This document shows positions 35,997 through 47,329 of a stretch of 64,000 nt of DNA, piece after piece. The position numbers and the translations under genes were made by a program. Origin of the DNA: Amorphophallus konjac (lineage: Eukaryota; Streptophyta; Magnoliopsida; Alismatales; Araceae); contig CM040123.1 in assembly GCA_022559845.1 (NCBI GenBank), positions 297,092,642 to 297,156,641 on the forward strand, given 5' to 3'. The stretch's first letter is position 1; the number at the start of each line of letters is the position of its first letter. A model generated the notes under the pieces. It made no database searches and had not been told where the DNA came from. It saw nothing but the letters and a program-made list of their open reading frames with translations.

Positions 35997-37666
35997 TCAT
36001 TTGGCCTTCTTAGGTACCCAAATCCTTTTGGGTCCTTGTGGGTTAGCAGTAACATGGGCATGTGATTTCCAACTTTTGACAACATTCAAATTATCATTTT
36101 TCTTCAGAAAATAATCATGCTTAACATTCCCAGATTTGCCAAAGTGATGGTAGAAGTCACGTGGCATCATATTCTTCCTTCTCATGGGTTCTACAGATTT
36201 GTGTGTGTGAGCATGATGTGTTGAGTGGGAGTTCTTTCTCTTCAACAAGAACTAGCAATGTGAAGTTTCATGACCCCATTTACCACAATGATTACAATGC
36301 ATGGAAGATTTTGTGATGAAAGATCTCTTTGTATTTTTCAAAACAGCTTGGTTTCTACATGCTCTCAAGTCATAATTCTTCATAGTGAAATAATCATGCA
36401 TCAGGTGTCCAAGTTTTCCACAGTAAAGATAAGACATGTTTCTTTTGTTGGATGCATGGGATTTCACATGAAAGTTTTTAGCATGCACATTTTGAACGTT
36501 CACACTGTTTCTCAGATTGGCTTGAGTTCTTGGCATAATGGATTGCTGGGAGTTAGATTTAGAGGTGCTGAGTGTACATGTGCTATGAACAAATGAAGTG
36601 TATAACTTACTTTCAATTTTTTCTTGTTCACAGGATTAAACCCCAGCCCTTCTCTTTGAAAGTTCACTTTCATCCCCAACAATTTGTCCAAATTTCCTTG
36701 ACCATTCACAAATCTAGATAGTGAAGCATTCAAATCAAGGATTTCAGATTCAAGAGATGCAACGTGCAATTCATAGGAAACTATCTTATTTTCACACGAA
36801 TTGACTTGTTCATGTAAAGTAGAATTGATGATTTTATGACTTTCAATTTCTTGCAACAAAGTATGCACTTTTTCAGATTGATCAATATTCATAGATTTTC
36901 CTTTTTCAAAAGCAAGCAATCTTTCAGAAATGGTTCTATTCAATTCCTTCAGTTTCTCGTTTTCTATTTCAAGATTTTTATCATGAGGAAACTCATTTTG
37001 ACCATTGTTCATAAGACTTACTCTCTCTCTCAGCTCTTTATTTTCATTTCTCAAAGAAGAAATTTGATCTTTATGAATTTCAATGTCGAACACATGACCA
37101 TCAATCAATTCCTTCAAGTGTAAGCATTCTTTACATGGATAATCACATTTATTTTGTCCAACATTCTTTTTCAATTTTTTATTTTCAGACTTAACCTTCT
37201 CGTATTTATCAGCAAGCTCATCATATGCAATCAATAACTCCTCATAGCTAAATTCATCTTCATTATCAGAATCAGAATTTACCTTTGAGTTTGATTCAAC
37301 TTGCTGATCACTCCCTTGATCACTCGTGCCTGCCACAAGACATTGATCTTCATGCTCTTCCCGGACTTTGGTTAAGCCAACCAAGATATCCTTCGCGGAT
37401 CTGTAATGGGAGACAAAAGGGAAATGATTAGAATCAACTGCAGCAATAAGTAATTTTAGAACCAAATAATTTTGATCATGTTTAAGCTTGGAATCTACGG
37501 TCCAGACAAATTTGTCTTTAGGCAACTCATAAGGACTATATGAGATAAGCTTCCGTAGCTTAGGATCATATGAGTTGACTAGACTGCACATCCTTCCTAA
37601 CCACAAATCAAAATTGCAACCATCAAACACCGGTGGAGAATTCAAAGTGTACATAATGGTAGTCAT
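35997..37666 (-). pseudogene. Copia gag of the pol-less element
   Basis: The main frame (37666-36512, 384 codons) begins PPVFDGCNFDLWLGRM, the copia gag N-terminal domain. A long charged coiled coil follows (about residues 130-320, with leucine and lysine/glutamate heptads). Downstream frames at 36536-36252 and 36248-35997 carry knuckle-like segments: CNHCGKWGHETSHC is a proper C-x2-C-x4-H-x4-C knuckle, whereas YLYCGKLGHLMHDYF has lost cysteines. The last segment ends GPKRIWVPKK, the usual gag end in SIRE-like elements. The C-terminal third is broken by frameshifts or stops; the main part is open. Confidence 0.85.
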
Positions 37667-37712
37667 TGATCTGGATCACTCTAGATCGTTAGATCTATGA
37701 AATTAGAGCCTT

Positions 37713-37725
37713 GGCTCTGATACCA
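37713..37725 (-). other. Primer-binding site, initiator Met-tRNA
   Basis: The minus strand reads TGGTATCAGAGCC two bases from the LTR end. It is a perfect match to the common copia site. Confidence 0.95.
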
Positions 37726-37727
37726 AT

Positions 37728-39775
37728 TGAAGTCCCGTGATCAATGACACCTAAGAGGGGGGTGAATTGGGTGTTTACAAATTTTAAGGAAACTTTTGGC
37801 CTTTTTAAAATATTTGATAGAATGCTAGTTAAGAGATTCAAAACTATTTGAACACAAATTGGATTTATCAAACTTTGTATGATGAGATATAGAATATGCA
37901 AGATATACGTAGATAAATCCGTAACAACAATTAACAAATGCACTCACTTAGAATGAAGGTAGAAGAAAAGGACCAAACCACACAAATCAAACCATAGTGC
38001 ACAGCGGTTTTTAAGGTGGTTCGAATGCAACGACGGCAATCCTACGTCCACCTCTCACCAAATCCGGTGAGGCTTCACTCGGGGATAAATCCCCAAACGG
38101 AGACGACGCTCCAACCACACACGCAGGATGACGCCTACCCACACACACGGGGACGTGCCCCAAAACACACACACACACGGAGATGAAGTCTCCAACACGA
38201 TCTAACAAGCGGATCAACAAGACACACACACGCTGTGACAAGTGCAGCACTCCACACACACAAACACTAAGATCTCGATAAATCCACACACACACGCATA
38301 TCTAAGAAGACCTACACACACACGAATCAAGTACGACACACACACACACCACCACGGATCCAACAACGATCCACACACACACGAGTTTGCAGTTTATAAG
38401 AAACATAAATCTCAAACTATAAAGCATAAAACACAAACATGAATAAACCACAGTTTAGAAAGCTCCTGATTTAGGCTCCCCCTGAGTGTGTGCTCTGGAT
38501 GTTCGCGTTGATTCCTTCTTCACTTGAATAGCTTGAGACTCAGCTTGAATGGCCTTGTATTTGATGTAGATCTTCTTGCACAGAGTACTATTTACGGCTA
38601 CAGTACCCTTCCTTCTTCCTTGGACAAATCCATGTATCTTCTTGATGCTTGTGAGCTTGTTCTCTTCCTTTGAGACTGCTGACTTCAAATGGAGCTAGAG
38701 TACCTTCAGATGATGCTTGAATGGCTCCTTCTTCCTTGTAGCATCCTTCTTCTTCTTCACTTGGATCACCTTGAGTTGATGAAGAGGTGTATGGATGTAG
38801 CTTTGAACCTTGATTACTTCTACACCTTCTTGGAGGTAGATGGCTTCAGAGATACCTTGAATGGGTTGGAGATAGATGAAGAGCTTGCTGCACGAGGTAC
38901 TATTCACGGAGCTACAGTACCTCTTCTTCCTCCTTGGACAGCCTCCCCTTTGGATCTCTTTGATCATTAGGGTTATAACTCTAATAGGATGTTTTATAAG
39001 CCTTGGAAGGTCTATGGACAAGCCCTAGACCAGATCCACAAATTCTGGAGGGTTTGCTGGCTTTGGGATTAAATAATAGCAAGAGGAGATGCTTCTTTCG
39101 AGATGGACAAAAGTCAATATTTTTGGCTTATCGGGGCTGGCGGTCGACCTGCAGAGGCTGGCGATCGACCGCTACTGAGAGAACTACTGGCCGTTGGTTT
39201 CTGGGAATTTCGGTCGACGGCTATTGGGCTTGCGATCGACTGCCACTGTGAATCCCTGTAGGCGGTGAGCTGCTGGCAGGGGCGATCGACCACCCCTAAG
39301 CTGGCGGTCGATCGCCAGCTGAGCAGACCCCGGGTTTTCCCAGGTCGGTCCGTTAACCTCTTCAGCTCCGTCGCTTAAGTCCTTTAGTAGCCCGTTCATG
39401 TCTATTTTGGATTGTAGAGGAGCAGGGTGCTTATCCACACGTTTGGTTCACCAGGTGACTGCCATGTGTTTGATCCTGCAAGCAAGATAGTCAAGGTCAA
39501 TACCATGCTTGTTCCCGTTGAAGAGGTTATGAAACCTCTTGCCTCTTGTAAAACCAACATATGCAAACCAAGGATCAAGGCCATGTAACCGTTCCCATTT
39601 GCCATCTCAACCATACATAAATAACAAGAGCATGAGCAATCAACCACAAGTTTAGTTATCATCACTTAATCACACATTAAGTTTAGTTATCATCAAAATC
39701 ATAACTTAACAATCACAATAATCATCAAAACCATAACTCAACAATCTCAACAATCATCAAAACCATAACTCAATA
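37728..39775 (-). repeat. 5' LTR of pol-less copia element
   Basis: 2048 bp, the same length as its partner, with a few percent visible differences. TATA at 38992-38998 (minus). The terminal CA in plus orientation has become TA at 39774-39775. Confidence 0.95.
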
Positions 39776-40140
39776 ATAATGTCAATTGACATGATGCAAA
39801 GAAGCAGCATGGTATGACTAATTTCAAGCCACATATATGTAAGGAATATGTGCTAGAAAAGATTGAAAGAAATCAAGTGCACAAAAATGGAGGTAGATGG
39901 ATGCAAAGAAATCAACGCAGGTGATGAAAAGCTAACATGGGCAAGTGATGCAAAAGAAAGGAATTTAAAAGAGAAAAGCCAAGTTGATTTCAGTTAACGA
40001 TTGACCTAGTTAAGTTTGACCAAGTCAAAGTCAACACTAGTCAAGTCAACAGTGAACTCACGTCAGCCATCTCACAAGAAGACGTCAACATGATCAACCT
40101 TGTCACAAGGCAGCTTTCACAAGGGTGGTGATGACCTTAC

Positions 40141-40503
40141 AAAGCAGTGTCGACAATATGTTACAGCAGGTCGACACTATGGTCTTCTAGAGAGCGTTAT
40201 AAATGCTCCTCTACAAAGCAGTGCCGACACTATGTTACAGCAGGTCAACACTATGGTCTTCCAGAGAGCGTTATAAATGCTCCTCTACAAAGCAGTGTTG
40301 ACACTATGTTACAGCAGGTCGACACTATGGTCTTCCAGAGAGCATTGAAAATAGGACTTTGTAAAGCAGTGTCGACACCACTGTTTCAGCATGTCGACAC
40401 TATGATGCTTCCAGCAAACATTGAAGATAGGTTTTCTGAAGACATTGTCGACACTACTGTTACACCAGGTCGACACCATGGTTCTCCCAAAAGCATTTTA
40501 AGC
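40141..40503. repeat. 74-bp tandem repeat, each unit with a GTCGAC pair
   Basis: Five units start at 40141, 40215, 40289, 40363 and 40439 (periods 74, 74, 74, 76). Each has AAAGCAGTGTCGAC and, 21-22 bp further, a second GTCGAC followed by ACTATGG. The paired sites stay recognisable in units 4 and 5, where the rest of the unit has diverged. Lies about 700 bases upstream of the TATA box. Confidence 0.92.
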
Positions 40504-41191
40504 TATTTTCTGTCAAACACGTCAGGTCATATAGGGAATAAAATAATGAACCGCAAACCTCTAAAAACGTGGATTTCGAGGTCTGGAAGAAGATCCCAGG
40601 TCAGAGATTCTACCCCTTCATCATGACAGATCTGTACAAATATTTGTGAGAAGATTTGGTCTGACACCAAATCTGAAAAAGGCCTTCTGCCAGATTTCTT
40701 AACCACCTATCCTAAGAAAGGACTGGTCAGAAGAAATGCACTTCATAACACATGGAAAAAGCCATTCTCTCTGCCTCATGACAAAAAATAGAAACCCTCC
40801 TCTGTCTGCCATCGACCTATCATGGGACTACTCTGGAAAGGTTCTCAAGTGAAAATCATACAGTACCCATGCTTCTAGGGAAGAAGATTTTTTGGAGGGA
40901 AACCATTTTTCCTTTACTCTTCTACGATGGAACCAATCAAGCTCAGTGGTCCAAGGAAATTAAAATATGCTGGACCAATCAGATTACAGAACTAAGAAGA
41001 GATGAAGAAAAAAAAATCCTATTTCTTTCTGGGCCAATCAGATGCATGTCTGGTCATTTCTTTTGGTGATCCTACTATCAGATTTTGGACCAATCAAAAG
41101 GATGTCTATGGACAAACAAGTCTTCTATATTCCAGCCAATCAGATCGCAAGATTATGGAGGGAAACTTTTCTACCATCTCCTAGCAACTCT

Positions 41192-41199
41192 CTATATAA
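41192..41199 (+). promoter_or_regulatory. TATA box of SIRE-like LTR
   Basis: CTATATAA in an otherwise TATA-free stretch, in the place expected for the U3/R border. Confidence 0.7.
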
Positions 41200-42050
41200 C
41201 TCAAGCTTCTACAAGAGAAGAAGCTGTTGCTGCCCTTGAAGAAGTCCACGCCTTCCTAAGCCTTCAATTGAAATTCTGTGAGGAAGAAAAAGAAGGGTGG
41301 AGAGTAGCCCAGCATCTGGTCGGACCAAAAACCAGTGCTGTCAAGTAAGGGAGAAAAGAAGAGAGCTCATCTGAGAGAGAGCATCCCTGTAGAAGTTCAA
41401 GCAGCCAAAGAAGCTTCATTTCCAATCTGTTCAGACAAGGCTTGTGGATCAAATCCAATGTCTTTGTGCCTGGCTTCTATTTTTATCTTTCCTTGTTTCC
41501 CTGCCCATTTATGCTCTTTGTGGGGCATCATCCCCGTCATGAAGCTGTGAATCAACGGAGGACGAAGTCCTCGTGCTCAAGTTGTTAGTCAGCAGAAGCA
41601 AACTGTGATGCTCAGCTGTAGCAAGCTGTGAGGCTCAGCCGTCAAGCTATGTATCAGCTATTTCAAGTTGTGTGTCAGCGGTAAAGCCTTATCGGGTTTG
41701 GTGAGGGGTGGATGTAGGTCTGCGGGTTTACAGACTGAACCACCATAAAAATCCATGTGTAGTGGGTTGTACATTTTATGTGATTGCTCCATATTCTCTA
41801 TCCTCATTCACAAGTTTGTGTGCTAGCTTTAACGTATGCAATCTTAATTGTTTTCCATCGCATACATTAACATATTGTTCACACACACACTAGGGATTCG
41901 ATGAGTAGCCAATCTTAATGTATAAAATTCTGGTTGATCATAAAGGCACACACATAGTTATTCTGGTCGTTCACCCAGTTGGAGTATGATGAGATCATTG
42001 CAGTGTAGTGCAGTAGATCTCACTTTTCTCTGAACCTATCGTGAAGGGGT

Positions 42051-42165
42051 GTCGACCTCACTGCATAGCAGTGTCGACCTTAGCTCTCTACATAGCTGTG
42101 TTCCATTGTAGGAGTGTCGACCTCACCACTTGGGAGTGTCGACCTCACCACTTGGGAGTGTCGAC
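42051..42165. repeat. GTGTCGACCTCAC array near LTR 3' end
   Basis: GTCGAC at 42051, 42073, 42116, 42138 and 42160. Spacings within the two groups are 22, 22 and 22 bp. Unlike the other arrays it lies downstream of the TATA box, in R/U5. Confidence 0.92.
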
Positions 42166-42369
42166 CTTAGCAGTCAATACACTGTCTTCTGCTGTTCTAT
42201 TTTGAGCTATTGCTATCAGATCCGCTGTGCATTAGGTCAAGTGCTCTATCAGAATTAGATTGCAGTGATTGTCATTTTAATCAGCTAAGATCTTAATTAC
42301 GCCAAAATTTACAAGGGTTCTATTTAACCACCCTTCTAGATCCGGTTGCACCCCTTGGGACCTAACAAT

Positions 42370-42382
42370 TGGTATGAGAGCC
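42370..42382 (+). other. Primer-binding site, Met-tRNA type with one mismatch
   Basis: TGGTATGAGAGCC two bases after the LTR; consensus has C at position 7. Confidence 0.85.
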
Positions 42383-42442
42383 TAGCTCTGCAACACCCAG
42401 ATCCAACGATCTGTAGATAAGGATCCCGGTGCTTTTGAAATC

Positions 42443-44270
42443 ATGAGTTCCTTTGCCGATCGGATTGTTATGTTTTCCCCTACGATTTTTACTAGCTCTA
42501 ATTTCCATGAATGGTTGGGAAGATTATGTAAGTCTGTAAACTCATATGATCCTAAGCTTTGGAGGACTATTACAGATGGTCCTTCCAGTCTGCCCGAGGA
42601 CAAAGCAAAGTGGACTGATCATCACAAGTCCATACAGTCTAACAATCTCATAGCTTTAAACTTGTTAAAAGCTACCGTAGATATCAATGCATTTCCATTT
42701 GTCTCCAGCTACAGCTTAGCCAAGGAGATCTTAGAGGGATTGATTAGCATCTATGAGAAGGAAGGAGAACGAAGGCATGAATGCCTCATGGTTGAGTCTA
42801 GATCAGTCAAGTGATCCAACTGCATCTGAGGTAAGCTCTGAATCTGAAAATTTTACATTCGAAGAGCTGATGGATGCTTATGATAAGTTAGCCAAGCAAT
42901 ACAAGAAGCTAAAATATGAAAATAGAAAATTGAAAAAGAAGCATGAAAGCAACTCTCATGATGAGAACTCCTTTTGTAGAAATTGTTCTGCTTTTGAGCT
43001 GCTAAACGATACTGTTATGATCAATTTAGATTTGAACAAAGAGAACATTGCTTGTTTGAGAGATGAGAATGGTATCTTGCAAGCTGAAATAACTAGATTT
43101 GAAGAAATTGTAAGACAACTTCAAGATAAGTCCAAGCATATGTCAATTGATCAACACACACTCAATGAGCTGACTAAAAGTCAAAATTTCATAAATGAGA
43201 ATGAATGTTTGAAAAGACAAAACCATGAGTTGCTTGCTAAGCTTCATGCTTGTGAAAAAGGCAAGGGTGTGAGCGTTGATGAAACATAAAAACTGATTGC
43301 TCTCCAAAAGAAGTTTGATTATTGTAAAACAATAAATGAGATGTTAAATGAGCAGCTTGCCAAGTGTGAGGTAGATTTGGCCAACACACAATATCACATT
43401 TCTACACTTGAAAATGAAGTCCATGACCTAAACACCTCACTGTCAAAGTTTGTTTAGGGCAATGATAATCTAGACAAAATCTTGGGGACTAGGGTCAACT
43501 GTCAAAGAGAGGGGTTGTGGTATAAACCTGTGAACAAGAAGGCCTTTGGGAACAAGCTATAGACCTCCTTTGTCTCAGGCTCAAATGAAGCCAGCACCTC
43601 TAGTGGTCCCCCAAAACTGCATGCTGCTCAGAAAAACCAAAAATAGAATGGTGAACAGAAAAGGAAGGCTCCCAAGCAAAAATAGAAAAATAATTTTATT
43701 GATGTTGACATGCATGCTAGGAAAGACAATGCTAAACACCATGCTTTCAATAAAATGAATGTTTATTGCTTTTATTATGGTATGCTTGGTTACACTATGC
43801 ATGATTGCCTTACCTTGAGGAATGATGAGTTAAGAGCAGGCAAGAATAGAAGGAGTAATGCAGAAAGTAATGGCAAGGGACAGGTCAACACTTGGAGAAA
43901 GCATGCTCTGCACAATCATGCTCAGAAACCAAGGTATGATCCGGTGCGTCGAGGCACCCATTAGGATAGGTCGACAAACACTAAGGCCGAACAGTCCGCC
44001 AGAAGAAGTATGCCTCCCTCCTGCCACCACTGTGGCAAAATTGGCCACATAGTCCGTGAGTGCTGGCATCTAAAAGGTAGGACTCACTCTCATGCTCAAC
44101 ATGTTGGCATCCATAGTCACCCACAAAGATCTAATGCATATGCACATAGGAAGAATATCAAATCATCAGTGCACTATTTTTATTATGGTGAATATGGACA
44201 TGTGTTCGATGATTGTCCTTGGATGAGAAATAGTGAATGCAGAAAGGAAGAGAAATCTGCATGCTAGACA
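42443..44270 (+). pseudogene. Copia gag, broken
   Basis: Related to the gag at 35997-37666. It starts MSSFADRIVMFSPTIF, with FHEWLGRLCKSVNSYDPKLW and PEDKAKWTD aligning with the other gag. The frame shifts at about 42800 into a coiled-coil part (FEELMDAYDKLAKQYKKLKYENRKLKK, given in pieces here: FEELMDAYDK, YKKLKYENRK). Stops follow at 43287 and about 43456. C-terminal knuckle-like segments appear at about 43760 (degenerate), 44020 (CHHCGKIGHIVREC, intact) and 44180 (degenerate). The number of knuckles resembles the other element. No pol follows before the sequence changes at about 44270. Confidence 0.85.
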
Positions 44271-44640
44271 TGGAACTAACCATCAAGAACCCAGGAGAAC
44301 TTTGGGTGCGGAGTGCCTTGGAGCTGAACAAAGGATGATCAGATATATAAAAGCTCAAGGCACTGGTTTGTATGATGTGACACCACCTTGGGGTGATAGC
44401 CACAAGGCCAATGCACCTTGGACCTATACTCGCAAGCAAGCAACGGATCGGCAAACCCACTCTAGCGGAATCACCCGTGTAACGCACACATGTGCTCGTG
44501 GGCAACCCGGTGATGTGGAGAGGGTCCGGGGCGGGACCTTGACGCTCCAGGGGATTTGGCTAGCTTGAGGCTGAACCCCGAAGGGCCCGGAATGCCCAAT
44601 TTCACGGGCGGCCAGCACGCCAAGGGCGTGGGTTGTGGCT
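44271..44640. other. Unidentified junction sequence
   Basis: Lies between the copia gag (+) and the truncated Tekay gag (-). Moderately GC-rich, no motif recognised. It may be further copia internal sequence or a filler from recombination. Confidence 0.4.
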
Positions 44641-44643
44641 ATC

Positions 44644-45090
44644 TTATTCGGCCACCTTCAGGCTCCGTTGCTTTAACGCAGAAAATTCCGCGGCCTTCTT
44701 CTCTTGAACACGGTCAGAAAAATACTTACTGTTGTAGTGTTCAACAAACTCCGCCCAAGTGACATGGTTGTCGGGCAGTGTTGCTTCTACAGATTCCCAC
44801 CAGCATCGAGCATCCCGTTCCGGTTGGAACGTAGCCAATAGAACATTCTCTACATCCGTGCATTGCATTACACGAAAGATCCTCTCAATTTCCTTCAGCC
44901 AATTCTCGGCATCATCGGGGTCCACCGAACCCGTGAATCTTGGTGGGTTCATGTTGCAAAAATCCCGGTGAAGGTCACCAGCTCCACGGTGAGCACCGCC
45001 AGCACCGCCTTGCTCCACTTGCTGTAGCGCCTGCGTAAGTCCCTGCACAGTGCGCTGCATCTCGTGCCATTGTGCTCTTTCAGCGGCCAT
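44644..45090 (-). pseudogene. Tekay-type gypsy gag, N-terminal fragment
   Basis: 148 codons start MAAERAQWHEMQRTVQGL and include PPRFTGSVDPDDAENWLKEI and RDARCWWESVEATLP, the retrotransposon gag domain. It is cut at 44641-44644 in the middle of the domain (after LKVAE). It overlaps and closely matches the gag at 56901-57792, so it is a second copy. Upstream (45091-45336) is the leader. Confidence 0.88.
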
Positions 45091-45336
45091 AATCCTACAA
45101 AAGAATTAAGGTGTAATAAATATTGAGTTTTAGGGTTAAGGATCAATTGTCGTTATTAAACTTAACCCATGGCTTTACCCATCTCACCAGGTAAGATCTA
45201 AACCAATGCTTAAGCAATCCTATCGTTAGACTTACCTAGGAACAATACCAGGTAAGGTCTAAACCTATCCTCAGACATTTCTATTAGACATCTCTATCTT
45301 TAGACTCGGGTTTTTACCTAGGAAGTTGTAATCCTA

Positions 45337-45349
45337 GGCTCTGATACCA
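45337..45349 (-). other. Primer-binding site, initiator Met-tRNA
   Basis: The minus strand reads TGGTATCAGAGCC, nine bases from the LTR end at 45359. Confidence 0.85.
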
Positions 45350-47329
45350 AGAAAGAGTTGTCACGTCCCGAGTGCGGAAGCTTACCCGCGACGCGACCGT
45401 TCTTTATATAGAACCAAAGCAAGCCAGCTATTTGATGGAATTCTTCCTTAGACAATTCGTAGAGTGTGCAATTAACTAAGATCTAACTTGGACTTAACCC
45501 AAATGATTCGAGCTAACAAGTATTACAACATCCCAAATTTGCCAAATACATAACCCTTATTAGTTTTGATCAAAGAAAAATACAACTGACATACTAGATA
45601 ATACAACTGACATAACGGGGTACAAAAGACATACGCGAGATTACAATTAACCCAACAGTGGGCTTACAATAACACTCATCACTCAAACTCATTCCTTTCC
45701 GAGTGTTGGCTGATATCCAAATTACCTGAAAAGGTTAGGAAACAACTAGATGAGCGAATCGCTCAGTACGATTTACATCTCAAGATTTAACATGCTTTAA
45801 GTGGTTTACAAGTTCAATTAATGTAGGTAAATCTATGCATGTAGACAAGTAGATATCAAGAATTGTAAAACTGACCAGAGCAGTATAGGAATAACAAGTG
45901 AGAGTATATAGATTCTAATTTCAATACAACATTAGCAAGAGATATCAAGCAAGTAATAACTGGAATTAACAATAATTTTTCAAGAAGGTAAGAACTCATG
46001 TCAAGCAAGTAATAGTAGTCACGTAATTTCAAGCACGTATAACTGGAATTGGCTATTTATCAATTTCATTCAAGCAATACTTTCACCCTTCTGCGGGCCT
46101 CAAGTCAATCAATCAAGTAATATCACGAGAATGTGTGGAATGTCTAAAGTCTAGCAAGCAAATACTCCGGTGTAATGCCAGACACCGTGGTCAATAAACT
46201 CCCATGGGCACAAGTACCTTCGGGTGCTCCTCCCAGGACCAGACCGGGCCTTATATGCACATCATTGGTCATGTTTTTCGACATCCACTCACATTTATAG
46301 CCAATATTGAATTCCAAGGTTTGACCAGTAGGATATATAAGGTTGATTTATGGAATGGAATCCAAAGGCGTATTGATATGTAGGGACGAACTAGGAGTGG
46401 AACCAGTAACGTTCGATACACGGAAAAACTGGATAAGATAGGTGCCTTATGGGCTACCTGACATGTTCAGAAACGACACCCTCACTGTGGGATGCCCTTC
46501 CTGGGAACTATACAGGGTTTAGAGAATCCTGTCAGGAGTTAAATGGCGCCCTGGGGGCTGCCATGTCTCAGTGATAGGCGCCTATTAAACATGTTACTAA
46601 TTTTTATACTTATCTCTAATGGTGGTCGAGGGTTAATCGGGTTGAGATAATGGCTGAGAGGTTAACTGGTTAAGATAGTTGGTTGGTTTTAGTGTTAACT
46701 GAGAGAATTGGTTTTAGGGTTAACAGATTAAGGTAAGTGGTTTACAGATCAAGATAATGCATTTGTTTCCTAACTGTTGCGGCTCCCTGCTCTGTCGTGG
46801 GAAAGAAAGAGGTAAGTGGCCTCTCTTTTTTTTTGCATTACGAAAGAGAATGGAGTGCTATGCCTCAAGGGAACCAAAGTAGTTAATATATATATAACAT
46901 TTTTTTTCTTCATCATTGCCATCTACAGAGCGTGACAGGCATATATATATAATTTTTAAAGGGTGGCCTCCCATCTGTCGCATATGACAGAGCTTCACTC
47001 TTGTGAAGGGAGCACAACCTGTCACATTTATTAATGATCTTTTGACCAAGACATAAAATATGCATAGACTCATGATGGGATTTAACATATAATTTATTTG
47101 CTGTACACCCACGTGAAGGTATTATGTAAAAAGCAGATTTGATAACTATAATCATCCTGCTTAATAGTATTTGCCTATGTATACGATAGATTTATTGATA
47201 GATTCTCTGATATAAATTTTTAACATGGTCATTTGTTTCATGTTTTAGTTTCCCTGATATAAATTTTTAACATTGTGGTTCAAGTGTTTAACAGAACATG
47301 ACATAATGACAGGTCATTTACTAAAAATT

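Larger units (their letters stand above)
28111..39775 (-). mobile_element. Complete pol-less copia element (TR-GAG type)
   Basis: Two LTRs of 2048 bp each flank an internal region with a Met-tRNA primer site, a gag gene, a long noncoding part and a polypurine tract, but no protease, integrase or RT. Terminal repeats with gag only match what has been called TR-GAG. Flanks ACAAT and ATAAT are probably the 5-bp target duplication with one change. It sits inside the plus-strand SIRE-like LTR and has itself received a solo LTR of the same family. It would need proteins from an autonomous relative to move. Confidence 0.88.
39776..42367 (+). mobile_element. SIRE-like copia LTR, 3' segment
   Basis: Resumes the LTR begun at 27481 and ends ACCTAACA just before a primer site. 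It contains TATA at 41192-41199, the shared GTTTGGTGAGGGGTGGATGT block near 41697 and two GTCGAC arrays. Total LTR length is about 3.2 kb. Confidence 0.8.
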
